Below, in pieces: positions 49,466-60,641 of a stretch of 64,000 bases of DNA; the first letter of the stretch is position 1; every line of letters starts with the position of its first letter. The notes under the pieces were generated by a model. It was not told the DNA's origin. It saw only the letters and a program-made list of their open reading frames with translations, and searched no databases. This DNA comes from Emydura subglobosa (lineage: Eukaryota; Chordata; Testudines; Chelidae). Where the stretch lies: contig ML679961.1 in assembly GCA_007922225.1 (NCBI GenBank), positions 78,606,798-78,670,797 on the forward strand. Reading direction: 5' to 3'. A program made the position numbers and the translations under genes.

Positions 49466-49639
49466 TGGGGCCTTTGTCGGGAAAGTTGGCAGATAAGACT
49501 CAAAGACACACACAGAGCATATATCTTATGTTGACAAAAAAAGTGTTTCGGGCTGGGTTTTCAGTGATCCTTTGGCAATGTAGAAATCTGCTGCTGCCTT
49601 GTCTTGTCAGTCACGCTTCTCATATTAGTGACTTTTTTG

Positions 49640-50300
49640 GTCAAAATCTGCCCTTTGATATACCAGTTGTGGCCAGGTGGGCCTGTTTGGCCCCATGGGT
49701 CTGCACTCCCTTCGGCTACACCGGTGTGTGGCTGGGTGGGTGCCAGGGACGGGGCGGTCCCACCCTCTACTCCGGGCCCCGACCCAGGAACCCTGCGAGG
49801 AGTAGCCTCAAACAGCTTAGTCCATGGGCTACTACCTTCCCTGGGTCGCCTGTCAAAGGCCCCCCTGTTTGTGGTCCTCCTTCAGGCTTTTGGGGCCAGC
49901 ATTCCCCAGCCTTGCCTGGATGGGCTTCTCTTTACCTCCCGGGGCTGGGTGCTGTCGCAACACCCACCCTAGCTCCAAGCCTTGTAGCCGCTCTGCTCCA
50001 CTTCGCTCCTCCACTAGCTCCACGCTTTGTAGCAGCTTTACTCAGCTCTGCTCCGCTCCTCCACAAGCTCCATGCCTTGTAGTGGCTTTGCTTTACTTTA
50101 CTTTACTTTACTTTACTCTGCTCTGCTCTGCTCTGCTCTGCTCTGCTCTGCTCTGCTCCGCTCCTCCACTCAACTCCCTCTCAACTGCCCCTGCCTGCCT
50201 GAAACAGAGGCTTTTACCTGCTATGGCAAGCTCCTTAATTGGCTTCAGGTGACCCAATTAACCTGGAGTAACCCTGGCGGTGTTACCCAGGGAACAGGGA
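49640..50300. other. GC-rich island, probable retroelement UTR or LTR piece
   Basis: Unlike its AT-rich surroundings, this stretch is GC-rich and stop-poor, which explains several long overlapping frames (49465-50308) without any protein motif. 49971-50085 contains three imperfect copies of a unit beginning 'agctcca.gc.ttgtag' and containing 'ctccgctcctcca'. It ends next to a Tx1-like LINE gene. What element it belongs to is unresolved. Confidence 0.5.
50086..50160. repeat. 15-unit pentamer array
   Basis: The units are in perfect 5-bp register: one CTTTG, five CTTTA, eight CTCTG, one CTCCG. No unit set contains a stop in the plus frames, so artefactual open frames run through it. Confidence 0.95.
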
Positions 50301-50301
50301 T

Positions 50302-50945
50302 TTGGTAAGCAGGGGGCTGATATATATGCCTTCCAGCACCCCCCGCCATGACACCTATCCCTTTTGCGGCATGAGGGAGACAGTGGCGCACGCTTACCTG
50401 GAGTGCGCCAGGCTGCAGCCCCTCTTCCGGCTCCTCCAGAACCTCCTGCTGAGGTTCTGGCTGCACTTTTCCCCACACCTGTTCATTTACACACACCCCG
50501 TCCGTGGCCCCACGAAGTTGCGGGACCTCCTCGTCAACCTCTTCCTGGTCCTGACCAAAGTGGCCATCTATAACACCAGGGAGAGGAGGGTTGGCTGGGG
50601 GGGGGCACCCTGTGACCGTGGGGCCTACTTCCGTTCCCTTGTGCATTCACGCATCTGGACAGAGTTCCTCTGGGCAGCATCCGCCGGCTCCTTCGACACT
50701 TTCCAGGAGTAGTGGGCACTGTCCGGGGCTCTCTGCTCGGTGTCCCCTTCTCGTTCCCTCCGTTTGACCCTCACGCCCCTTCCTGTTTTCTCATTTGTTG
50801 TCCCCCGTAATCAGTTGAGTCCTGGATCCGGTGGCTCCTCCCCTTAGGCTGAGGGAGGGGCCCTTAGCGGTGGGCGGGCACCCTCCCCTGGACTCAGATA
50901 GTAGCACCCTCCTATAGTCATCAGAGCTGGCCCCGTTATACTGTA
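50302..50945 (+). pseudogene. Tx1-like LINE, C-terminal end of ORF2 and 3' UTR
   Basis: The open frame 50302-50712 (136 residues from its first Met) is the C-terminus of an L1/Tx1-clade LINE polyprotein, of the type annotated as 'transposon TX1 149 kDa protein'. Near its start PFCGMRETVAHAYLECARLQ is the C-terminal zinc-binding motif. The usual first Cys (family 'CPFC') is Tyr here, so the site is damaged. RLLQNLLLRFWLHFSPHLF, KLRDLLVNLFLVLTKVAIY and SRIWTEFLWAASAGSF follow. The TAG at 50710 is near the normal protein end. GC-rich 3' UTR runs to about 50945 ('ctccgtttgaccctcacgcc'). The RT domain is absent, so this is a 5'-truncated remnant even though the frame itself is intact. Confidence 0.85.
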
Positions 50946-53574
50946 CAGCTCCTATGGATTTCAGTGTAGTTGCATTCATATATCTGAGAGCAGAATTTGT
51001 ATCATTAGGTTAAATGACAGACTGGAAAAGTGGGGGAATACAATTTATGTCAGAGATGGCCCTGAACCAGAACACTGGATCCAAACCTCTCAAACCAAAC
51101 TCTGGGAGAATTTGGACCCAAATCAAACTTCACAGCTCAGGCTCATCTGTATAAGATAGATGTGAACCGGAATGCAAGACCTTAACCAGTGGTTATTTTA
51201 TCAACACAACAAACAGACTTGGGCATGATACTGTCACAGTTCAATATTAGAACAGCTCTCTCATTCATTTAGCAAACACTCTTTTAATATACTTGAATTC
51301 AAGGAGCTCATAAGGCAAGACGTTATCGTCATTGTGGATCGCAGGATCTAACACTTTTTGGAGTTAGTTATCAGTTGCAGTAAAATAAACATTTTATAAG
51401 CCTCTCTTCTTGTGCCATATTTGTAAAAGCTGAAAAGCTATCACCAGAACAAATGCTTCTTTCATTGGCTTTCTGGAAACGTACAGTTCATTTAAAGCCT
51501 AGAAGATTAAATTGTGTTCGTCTGGGAGATGGCGTGTAGACAAAATCTGCTTCAAAAGTCAGAAGGCCCCTGAGTCAGAGGAAAGTTCAATTAATTTGTC
51601 AGAGAACTGAAAACAGATGATTTCAATCAGCACAAAAAATGACTTCATGGCAAGACTATACTGAAAAAGACAAGTTTGATTTCCAATAAACAAACAAGTG
51701 GCCCCCTAGAATTAAACTGTGCTTTAGCACTATTCCAAAAATATTTTAAAAACAAGGCTTTTTGATGTCTTGAGTAAATGAAGTCAGAATATAAAGTTCA
51801 GAGCTTTGCTTAGCTACAGTGGAAACCTCGATGGAAAGTGATAACAGACAGCCCCCTCCCCCACCTCCCCATCCCACTTCCTGTTCTTTAAGCAAAAGAG
51901 TGCCATGCTGGCTTTCATGAATGGTCAGGCTTCTTAGCAAACTTATTGGCTAAGCCTTTTCTGGGGCTCACCAATCAGAAGTCTTGGATACACCCACAGG
52001 ATCTGTGTGAGGCCTCTGTCTCTGCTGTGAATGATTTTTGCCTCCAGTCTCATACCTAGTTGAAGCTCTCTCTCTTAAATAGGAAATGATGCAATTTCTT
52101 TTTTAAACAGACCATATGAGGGTTCTGGTATAATTGTATCATTCTTGTACTAGGGCTGTGGTTACCTCCAATAGCCCACAGGCTTCCCTCCTTGGTTCTG
52201 TGTTGACTTTAAGGATCTTGTGACAGCAAAAGAGTTGAATAGCTATAAATTCATTTCTTCGCATGTGGCTCTGGCTCAAGTTTCATTCACTAAAACAACT
52301 GTAACCCTCAAATGTCTCAGCAGTGCAGCTGAGAGACAAAGAGAGGAAGGAAGGAAGGTTTTCTCTGAGTCTTTGACAGGGGCTATAGAAATGCTTGCAG
52401 CATACCAAGTGAAATCTACTTTGGAGCATTTTTTCACTGACCAACAAAGACTTAGTAGTCAAATTGCTGTGCCACAGCCAAAACAATTTAATTGTCCTCG
52501 TTAATGTTATGCCATTTGGAGTGGGGAATCCAGGGGGGCATGCAAAAGGGCTGACCCTATATTTACTAACAATTCCAAGTAGGAAAAGCAGATTTATTGC
52601 ATAAAAAATTGGTGTATTGTTGATAAATAGTTGTTATTTGAGAGGATATTTCCTACTTCTCATAACCATGAATGAATCATTAATCATAATAATGACACAG
52701 GGTGAAAATAGCTGCTTGTTCTTAATAGAAGAATAGTAGCTATTCCTCCATCTTTGCTTTGAGGCTTGAGCCAAGAAATTGAAATGCACATTAAATAATT
52801 CAAACCACTAGATCAAACTCTTTTAGTTTATTAGTGTCTGTCTTTTGGACAAACATAAAACCAAAATCCTTGTAATCTTCAAAGATATCATGGATGTTTT
52901 TATGTAAATTGGGGTCAATCCTTTTATTTTACCAAACAAACTCAGCTGATTACATTTTGCTCTCCTAAATTCTCCCTCCATTTTCATTAGGATACTGCTT
53001 TACTTCTGCCTCCGATTTCTATGCCGTGTTACTATATGCTGATATGTAGTGAGCTCATGCACTCCAGAGGTGGCTGTATTTCAACAGTGGGTGAAGCAAC
53101 CCTTACATAACCTTCTCTTGTCCTTTATCTCTCAGGGAATTGTGGGATTAAATATGAAAACATAAGGTGTTATGTCAGGCCAAATTATTATTTATTTTAT
53201 TATATCTACATTCACGATTCCCTCTTTCCCCAGCCAAAAATAATCAAAATTATTTTTATTATCATTATTAGGTTACTACTACAAAGCAGTGGAACAAAAA
53301 AAGGCCAATAAATACACAGGATTGTAGTAAAACATGTTATGTGGATTTATACCCCTAAATTCATAGATATAGACAGCATTAAAAAGAAAGAAAAATAAAA
53401 GGCTTGGAAGTGAGAAAGAAATAAACCTACATATATGTGATTTAAATGGACAATTTTGGATTTGGACCACAGATGTGGGTTTTGGATTTACGTTGTAATT
53501 CTTTTGCAGTTTTCAGTACTTATTCATTTTCCTGTTTTCTCTTGCTTCTCAGGTGTTGGCAATGATAACTGACA
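50946..53574. other. No gene recognised
   Basis: AT-rich, unique-looking. A C-rich patch lies at 51851-51880 and a 'gaaggaaggaagg' run near 52345. Open frames at 52220-52504 have no recognisable motif. Confidence 0.5.
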
Positions 53575-53830
53575 GGGTAGTCTACTGTGCAGCTGGAAGC
53601 ATGCCTCCCATGCCCAGGTAGATAGACTTGCACTAACCCAAGCTAGCACATGAAAAATAGCACCAGCAGAGGCTTGGGCTAGTGACTCAAGCTTGGACCC
53701 CTGGGTTGGAACTCGGGTGGCTAGCCCAGGGCTTCAACATCCACATTGCTATTTTTAGTGCCAAACTAGCATGAGTTTGTTTCCCTGGGCTGGGGGGGGG
53801 CTCATTCCCAGCTGCACTATGAATATACCC
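53575..53830. mobile_element. 256-bp non-autonomous DNA transposon
   Basis: The left end GGGTAGTCTACTGTGCAGCTGG and right end, read on minus, GGGTATATTCATAGTGCAGCTGG share GGGTA and GTGCAGCTGG. The body contains 'ggcttgggctagtgactcaa' and 'ctagcccagggcttcaacat', typical of an abundant sauropsid element. No target duplication is clear. Confidence 0.75.
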
Positions 53831-54012
53831 ATAGTGACTATAGCGGAAAGATGGAAACAGATTGACTTTCTCTATCAAGTCAGGATGAGACACACAGTCT
53901 GGTGTGTAGACCATAGGGGGACACGGTAGGTAGAAAGAATATTAATATAGCAGAGGCCAGAAACCCATTGTATGCATCACAGCAGGAGTTCAGATAGCAA
54001 AAATAGCAATGC

Positions 54013-54150
54013 TAATTATTAATTATTACTATTATTTGTATTATCTTAGCACCTGACAGCCCTAGTCATGGGCTAAGACTGCATTGTGCTAGGTGCTATA
54101 TAAACACAGAACAAAAAGACGGTCCATGTCACAAACAGCTTACATGAGAT
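54013..54150 (-). mobile_element. SINE/L2-type 3' tail fragment
   Basis: 'attattatttgtattatctt', 'ttgtgctaggtgctatataa' and 'acggtccatgtcacaaacag' are the reverse complement of the tail shared with the SINEs at 11215 and 33478. Confidence 0.75.
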
Positions 54151-54672
54151 GCAGAATCGACCTAGCCCTTCTTTCTGAAGAAGAGCATAGTCTGGCCCTA
54201 AATGTCCAAACAGTCATAAAATGATCAGTTCAAAGCAAAAATGTCTAGAGAAGAAATGTACAGTTGAAAGTACAAAAGCACAGAATGAAAATTGTGAATT
54301 GGATATAGTTGGAACCATTTTGTGAGGGGCAGGAAGTTCTTTTGTTTATAAACCATTTCTAACTTTCAGTGACAACTTAAGAGCTCCAACACACAAGACA
54401 AAAATAGTTAGATGTTAAAGGAGGATGCAGTGACAAGAAAGAAATTTTCATTTCAGTGCCAATACGATGCCATTGGAATTAATGCTATAAGTTAAATCCA
54501 CACTGCTCTCTCATGAATGATCCCACGAAATCGATAGCACAGCTCACAGCAGAAAGAAGAGCAGGATTTAGCTGTATCTAGTTAACTTTTTTATTGCAAT
54601 GTTGATGCTTCCGTAGAAGAAGATAAGAAAGACTCAGGATTCCGGGCTCTTGTGTAAAGGCCCAATACATCT

Positions 54673-54714
54673 CCAGTTGAAGGCAATGGAAAGACTCCTA
54701 CTGACTTCAGTGGA
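54673..54714. repeat. Short fold-back repeat
   Basis: 'ccagttgaaggcaatgg' against 'actgacttcagtgg', the core motif repeated in inverted orientation. Confidence 0.55.
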
Positions 54715-55113
54715 TGATTAGGCTCAAATGTGGAAAATGACCATGTCGAATATGCCTACCTGAAACTAAAGACAATCTCTTCTCTGTCCCTCATTGTCCC
54801 TAGGGAAAGGTGACAACCACAGATGACAAATCATCCATATACAGATGATTCTTCTATTTCTACTGTAATGTCTCTGCAATCACAAAGTCTTCATGACCCT
54901 GGATCCTTTGTGAAACACTGTCTAAATCACTACTGTAATGTGTAATTGCTCTTTTCAATGATGGAACAAACAGCAGAATTTGTCCGTACGTCTTTTTTAT
55001 GGCTTAAGAGTAGTTTTCAAAGAACATCCATAATCACATAAATAGGATGAACCTTTTATTTTCTTTAAAGAGATGAGTAAGCTCTAATACAATTAAACAG
55101 AAATGTCTCCTAT

Positions 55114-55232
55114 GGACAGGCTATTCCATAATTGTCCACCCTGGAGTTTCTTGCACCTTCCCCTGAATCGCCTGGAACTGCGCGAAGAGACAGGATACTG
55201 ACTTGCTAGACCATTGATTCCATGGCAAGGAC
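55114..55232 (+). mobile_element. CR1 3' tail
   Basis: 'caggctattccataattgtc', 'ggagtttcttgcaccttccc', 'gagacaggatactgacttgc' and 'tagaccattgattccatggc' match the CR1 3' end subtype seen at 41205. The terminal octamer repeat is lost. Confidence 0.8.
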
Positions 55233-55370
55233 CCAGCATCAGAAAGGCACAATGACTCCCAGGATTTCTGGGAGAGAAGGCAAAATATGCTTCCCTCTCT
55301 CCCACATTTCTGTCTCATCGTCACGTGCTTTGAAGAACTTAGTGCCAACAACAAGCTTAATCCTGTGGCC

Positions 55371-55517
55371 CAGTGCTTAATTTGTGCCAGGACTGAGCCC
55401 TGACAACTCTAGGCTTTGCAGTTCATAGCCTCGGCACCTCTGGGCTTGTTGCATCAGTTATGAATGTTAAAAAATTACTTGAGCGCTTGCACCTCTTTCA
55501 TTACAAATTAAGCACTG
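55371..55517. mobile_element. 147-bp hAT-like MITE
   Basis: The ends are perfect 15-bp inverted repeats, CAGTGCTTAATTTGT. CAGTG-type ends and this size fit a hAT non-autonomous element. An 8-bp target duplication is not convincing (flanks ctgtggcc and tgtgtact). Confidence 0.8.
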
Positions 55518-56789
55518 TGTGTACTCCTTATGCTCCCTGAGTGCCAGGACTCCTCTTGAGCCTGAGCTCATTGTGGTCTACAAAGTCCAGTGTAGGCTCC
55601 TGCAGTTCCTCACGTGCCAGGCACAATCTGACCCTAAAAATCTTTTTCTCTTGCTACTCTATGCTTGAAAAATCTTAGCATTATGCAGCTTGCTACTGAT
55701 CACAAAGCAATAAATACAAACAATGCTCATAAATACTTTTTCAGAGAATGAGGAATGGAATGCAACAAAAACAGAGAAAGAAAATCCATGTAAAGATATA
55801 TAACCAAAGGGTTATACCAAGGTACAGTCCTGCTTCTACTGGAATAAATGGTTAAACTTGACTTCACAGGACAGAAGATCAGTCCCCTATTTTTGGCATT
55901 GTTTATTTGTTGCTAGTTGTATTGCAGCATGCTCAGGATTAAAGACCCTGTCATTCATGCTGTTACAGCATAACTTGGAATCAATGCATTTCCTATATTC
56001 CACTCTTCTCCAAGCTTATGATTAATTGTGCAAATCAAATTTTACGCCAGCCTGAATCTGACTGTTAAACCCACTATTCAGGGCTCTGTTATGGCTATAA
56101 AAATCATATCTGTACTATTTACGGAATGCACAGGTACAGGGGAAATTTATTTACAGCCGTATTGACTAGTTTTGTAGTATTCTTGAAGGAAAAACCATGG
56201 AATTTGGGGTTTGGCATTTTTGACAGCAGGCAAATTAGAACGGGGTATAATTAGAAGTGCTGCCATTTGCTAATCTGTGGTTATCAGTGCATCTTGACTT
56301 GGAAGTGGCAAACAATACCCTCAGCACCAGCTATGTCCTTCTCATCAGCTAATTATTTTCAAAGCATTATAGCTAACTTGTCTCTGTTAATTGAAATAAA
56401 TATTGACTGAAAGTCATATTTGAAAATTTTACTTGGCACTAACTGTTGATTTAAAAAAGACGATGTTTAATATGAAAACGTAGCAATTTGATTGCAGTGT
56501 AGGAACAATCTACGGCTTTGTTTAAGTCCAATTGTGTCCCGTACTTGGCATGAGTAGGGGTTCTTAGCATGTATCTTTAAGAGGTCAGATATAAGCCAGC
56601 TACATTCTTTAAATATAACTATAAATTTAACCTCTGCTACGAGGCCCCCCAAGACTGATGTATCAGTTATTACTGCTGGCCTTTTTTTCTCAAGCTTCCT
56701 GGAACTGTAACCCATAGTATCCTTAATAGTTCTATGTTTTGTTGAAAGTTCCGGAGAAGAAGTCGTTAGATGATGAAAGGCAGAAAGAA
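55518..56789. other. No gene recognised
   Basis: AT-rich, unique-looking; several TAATTA-type motifs occur near 56340-56400, which is expected by composition. Confidence 0.5.
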
Positions 56790-56794
56790 CTTAC

Positions 56795-56965
56795 CAGCTG
56801 AGCTACTGTGCTATTTACTTGCTGGGTGACTGTGGGGAAGTTATTTAATCTTTTTGGCCCTTTTTCTCTCTACATAAAATTGATATAATAACACATACCC
56901 ACCACACAGGGGTTTTAAAGCACTGTAACATCCTTAGATGAAAAGGTGTATTTAGGATAACATTT
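56795..56965 (+). mobile_element. MIR-like SINE, decayed
   Basis: 'gctgggtgactgtggggaag' and 'ttatttaatctttttggccc' follow the MIR core. 'ggggttttaaagcactgtaa' and 'catccttagatgaaaaggtg' follow the 'aaagtgctttgagatcct..atgaaaggtgc' type of tail. Confidence 0.7.
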
Positions 56966-57825
56966 TATTTTTAGTAGTAGCTCTGAGCAAATAATTCATT
57001 GTTAATTTTAAAAAACTGGTTTCTGGAATACTCACAAGAAGATTGGGATTTTCTTGAATTCATTCATTATTTGAAATTATTTAGCTAATGTTTAACCATT
57101 ATTTTTAAACCATGTGTGCAGAATTCTCTGCATTTGTTAGTCAAGTTGTTTCGAATTATTGTGATTGGTTAGGGAAGTCACATGGCATTGTTTCCATTTC
57201 CCCACTGCAAGCACTTCCACACAGAACTTCAAAACTCACTTTCTGTCAACACTTATGCAAGTTTAACTCAGTCATGCAAATGTCTCGGGAAAAAAGGGGC
57301 ATGAATTTAGTCTAAGAAAATTCTTTTTAAAATTTGATAAATATTCAGACACTTCCCCCCCCCACACACACTGTTGGCTCTAAGAATCAACATCACTAAA
57401 CTAACCCTCATGGCAAATAGGGATATCTCCTACACTCTCCATTTCACAGTTACTTTAGAACTATTTCTGCTTAATCCATAAAATTGCTATTTCTGCTTAA
57501 TCATCAATCCTTCCCCACCCACTCCAGTGATGAGTGGCATACAAGAATTTATATAGTATAGACATTGTACTTGGACTGAAAATTGACCACTCATTTACAA
57601 GAATTTGGTTACCATCCTTTTCTCACCATATCCTTTCCCTCTATTTTTATTTCCACTGAAGTATTATAGCCCCCGTGCTCATTATGACAGGTGCTGCCAC
57701 ATTTTCTGCTGGGATAACATGGTTTAAAAAGCCTTACCCATCTTGTTCTTATAATGATAAACAATTCCCCCACACACCCTAAGTGAAATGCTGTAAAGAA
57801 ACAGCAGCAAACTGGTAATTGATTG
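56966..57825. other. No gene recognised
   Basis: AT-rich sequence; a C run and short CA repeat at 57355-57370. Confidence 0.5.
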
Positions 57826-57939
57826 GTAATTTATTTATATTATGGTAGCACGTAGGGGACCTAGTCAGGGATCAGAGCCCTATTGTGCTGTGCACTGATG
57901 CACTCTGTACAAACAAATACCAGAAAGACAATCCCTGCC
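57826..57939 (-). mobile_element. SINE/L2-type 3' tail fragment
   Basis: 'taatttatttatattatggt', 'cagggatcagagccctattg' and 'ctgtacaaacaaataccaga' followed by 'caatccctgcc' are the reverse complement of the shared tail. Confidence 0.75.
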
Positions 57940-58599
57940 ATCGTTTTGTGTATAAGCTTGGGGTTTTATAACACTTTCAAATTGGAATATTTTTGGTGTA
58001 TCTAGACATTCTGAAATGAAGCATCTACAGTAATAAGCATAGGAGCTTGTGTTAGGAAATGCCAAGATTACATTTAAATAAATTGGTCCAGTTAGATTAA
58101 ATGAATAGCTTTTAAAGACGTAATGTTCTTCATTCTGCATAGAGGCTTCATGTAAAACCACAGGTATTCGAACTAAAGAGGCTGCGAGAAACAGCTGAGT
58201 GAAAAATCAAGAAACAGTCCGATATGCAGTCAATCCCACTTAATTATGCTTGATAACTATATTTCCCAGGATAATTATATACAGTATTTACATGCAGCAT
58301 GATATTTCCTGTTCAGATTGATTAAAAAAACCCGTTATTGATGAAACTATCTTGATAAGACATACAACATTCCCAGTGTTATTGATATTTCTTATTCCCT
58401 TACACTCAGCAAAAGAACCTCTTGTCAGTTATACAAACACTGGATTTGCAGAGAAGTTGATCAATTTTATACCATTAGGGTACAGTCCTGAAGTGCTTGC
58501 TTCTCACCTCAGGAAAGGTTTCAAGATTTAATCCCTTTTTATAAAACAATCTCCCAAGAATTTTTAAAAGGTGGTTGTAGGCCAAAAGTTTCAAACTTG
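57940..58599. other. No gene recognised
   Basis: AT-rich, no feature seen. Confidence 0.5.
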
Positions 58600-58690
58600 G
58601 GTTCCTAAAGTCAGACACCTAAAGAAGAGGCCTGATTTTCAGAGCTGCCGAGCATCCAATATTTTTGCAAAGTCAGAAATAAAACTCAGG
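58600..58690 (-). repeat. Dispersed repeat, half fold-back
   Basis: 'cctaaagtcagacacctaaa', 'gaagaggcctgattttcaga' and 'gctgccgagcatcc' are the reverse complement of the repeat at 28573-28690. Confidence 0.6.
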
Positions 58691-58699
58691 ATTCCGGAT

Positions 58700-58925
58700 T
58701 TCTTGTCACTTTATTTATTATTACTATTGTTATTATTTGTGCTGTGGTAGTGTCTGGATCCATTAACATGACACTCAGAAGCAAGAACAGACCCGCACAA
58801 GATCAAAGTAAATGGTGGAAACTGGTAGATGCCCTAAGCACCCAAGGGTGTGGGAGAGTAAAGAAGAAAAAAAGTGCCAAGGTGTTCGAGTCAGGGATCG
58901 GAGCCCCATTATGCTAGGTGTTTAG
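58700..58925 (-). mobile_element. Decayed SINE tail, interrupted
   Basis: 'attattatttgtgctgtggt' at the left and 'cagggatcggagccccatta' plus 'tgctaggtgt' at the right are parts of the shared tail on minus, separated by about 150 bp of other sequence ('aagcaagaacagacccgcac'). An insertion into the tail is one explanation. Confidence 0.6.
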
Positions 58926-60067
58926 CCTGCATCTGCAGAAGTATCAGAGTAATGTTATGGTTTAGGGAAAAAAGGCAGCAGGGACAGCGTGGGAACACAG
59001 CTTTTATGCTGCTATTGGGAACAGAGTGTGGCCCAGAGACCTAAATGGAAACTAATGAGTGTCTATATGCTGCCCTCCATCAGTGCCCTCTAGGTGTACC
59101 TTGGGACATCCATGATTTGGATGGGTAACCCTCCTGTGCCTTATCTGAAGTAGGGCAAGTCTCAGCCCCATGAAAGAATGATTTAAAAAAAAATCTGTAG
59201 TTTACAACCTGTGGGCTTTTCTTATTCTTTTCCCCTACATTAGGGATTTAAAAAAGTGTTTCTCAACCACGCTGGAACAGAAAGTGCAGCAGAAAATGCT
59301 TGAATATGCACTTTCGTGGGTATAGATTACTCTCTTTGGAATCTGCACTTTGTAGCCGTATTACTTCACAACTCCTGTAACATTTACCATCTTCACACAG
59401 GCATGACAGATTACTTCCTGTGCTAGTTTTCATGGACAATGCTGAGGGGAAGGATTGTTTACTGAAATGTGGCTAAAATGCATTATTGCTGGCCAATGAG
59501 CTAATTTTCTGTGGTATCGAATCAGTGGATGAGATGCAATGCAACACCTAATTTCCCTAAAGATTGAAACACTTCCACTGCTTATTAGCATAAGTTAAAT
59601 GTGTTTGCAGTAAGGTGGGTTGATCCATATAGTTATTACTAGTACTAGATTAAGTGTAGTGTAATTTGTAAGTAATTTGAAAGCAGTATGCATTTCTTGG
59701 GGGCAACTCCAATTGTGTTTTAATTAAACAGAACATAAAGAATTAAACAGGAGTATTGAATAATTAATGCTAAGGTTTTGCATTGTCTAAATGTTTGTGG
59801 TACAGTTATGAACTGGACCTACAGTCATGAACCAAACTACTATCCCAAGACTCCAATATTTCCTACCAGATCTGTGTTTTGACAAGTTGGGACAACTGAG
59901 GAAATTTGGAGCAATTTGATTCTGAGCCATCCCAATGTTGCAGGCATTTTTAGCAAGATTCATAGAGTAGCAGCAATAATGATAACTTTTTAATCATTCA
60001 GTTCCTATCCTACTTATTAATTATATAGACATTTAGATGAGTTTAATATATAATATAATAAATAAAA
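58926..60067. other. No gene recognised
   Basis: 59440-59800 is AT-rich and free of repeats I recognise, with several ATTA/TAATTA motifs. It could be a non-coding conserved element, but nothing in the sequence proves it. Confidence 0.4.
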
Positions 60068-60280
60068 CAGAGGTGTCCAAACTTACTGACTCCCTGAGAC
60101 TGTCCTCCTCACTGGGCAGAATCCTCTAGCCCCACCACCCTGCGGCAGGGCAGAAGCTCCAAGTTCCCCACACCAGTCTGGTAGGTGGAGAATAGGGGGG
60201 GCACATAGGGGGTTCTGCGAGCTGCACTTTAACTGTCAAAGAGCAGCATGAGGCTCATGAGCCACAATTGGCCACCTCTG
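60068..60280. mobile_element. 213-bp hAT-like element
   Basis: The left end CAGAGGTGTCCAAACTTA and right end, on minus, CAGAGGTGGCCAATTGTG are inverted repeats of the hAT CAGRGGTGNNCAA type. The interior is GC-richer, and 'gaggctcatgagccacaatt' precedes the right end. The 8-bp flanks AAATAAAA and TAATATAA match at 6 of 8, but both lie in AT-rich repeat. Confidence 0.82.
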
Positions 60281-60318
60281 TAATATAATATAATAAATAT
60301 AATATAATATAATATATA
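60281..60318. repeat. (TAATA)n AT-rich tandem repeat
   Basis: TAATA/TATAA units; similar units also precede the hAT-like element (60046-60066), so the element landed inside this repeat. Confidence 0.85.
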
Positions 60319-60529
60319 CACATCTGATCAATAAGATGAGATAAGCTAGGATCTGCTGAATGTATATTGCATGCAGTTACCTACTGATAAAAGCATTGGT
60401 TAGAGATATTTATCAGCAGTGGATTAAAGAATGTTAAGACCATGTGCAAAATCCTTGGGTATTTTTTAATGCATCCAGGATGATTTTGGCACTTTTATTT
60501 CAAAAACACTAGAGAGAAGGGGCTGGATG

Positions 60530-60641
60530 CTGATCTCAGCGATATCAGTATAAATCCGGAGTAAATCCACTGATGTCAATGTTTATTAATCCTGAAGTCA
60601 ATGAAATTATTCCAGATTTGCACCAGTGTGACTGAGATCAG
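60530..60641. repeat. Fold-back repeat
   Basis: The outer 10 bp, ctgatctcag and ctgagatcag, are perfectly inverted. The inner arms 'agtataaatccggagtaa' and 'ttattccagatttgcaccag' also pair. The core includes 'tgatgtcaatg' and 'ctgaagtcaatg'. Confidence 0.85.

Noticed and set aside
49465..50308. Long overlapping plus-strand open frames (up to 205 residues)
   Set aside because: They arise from GC-rich, stop-poor sequence and the pentamer array; several frames are open at once and none contains a known domain.
50245..50719. Minus-strand open frames opposite the Tx1-like gene
   Set aside because: They are shadows of the GC-rich coding sequence on plus, where the recognisable LINE motifs are.
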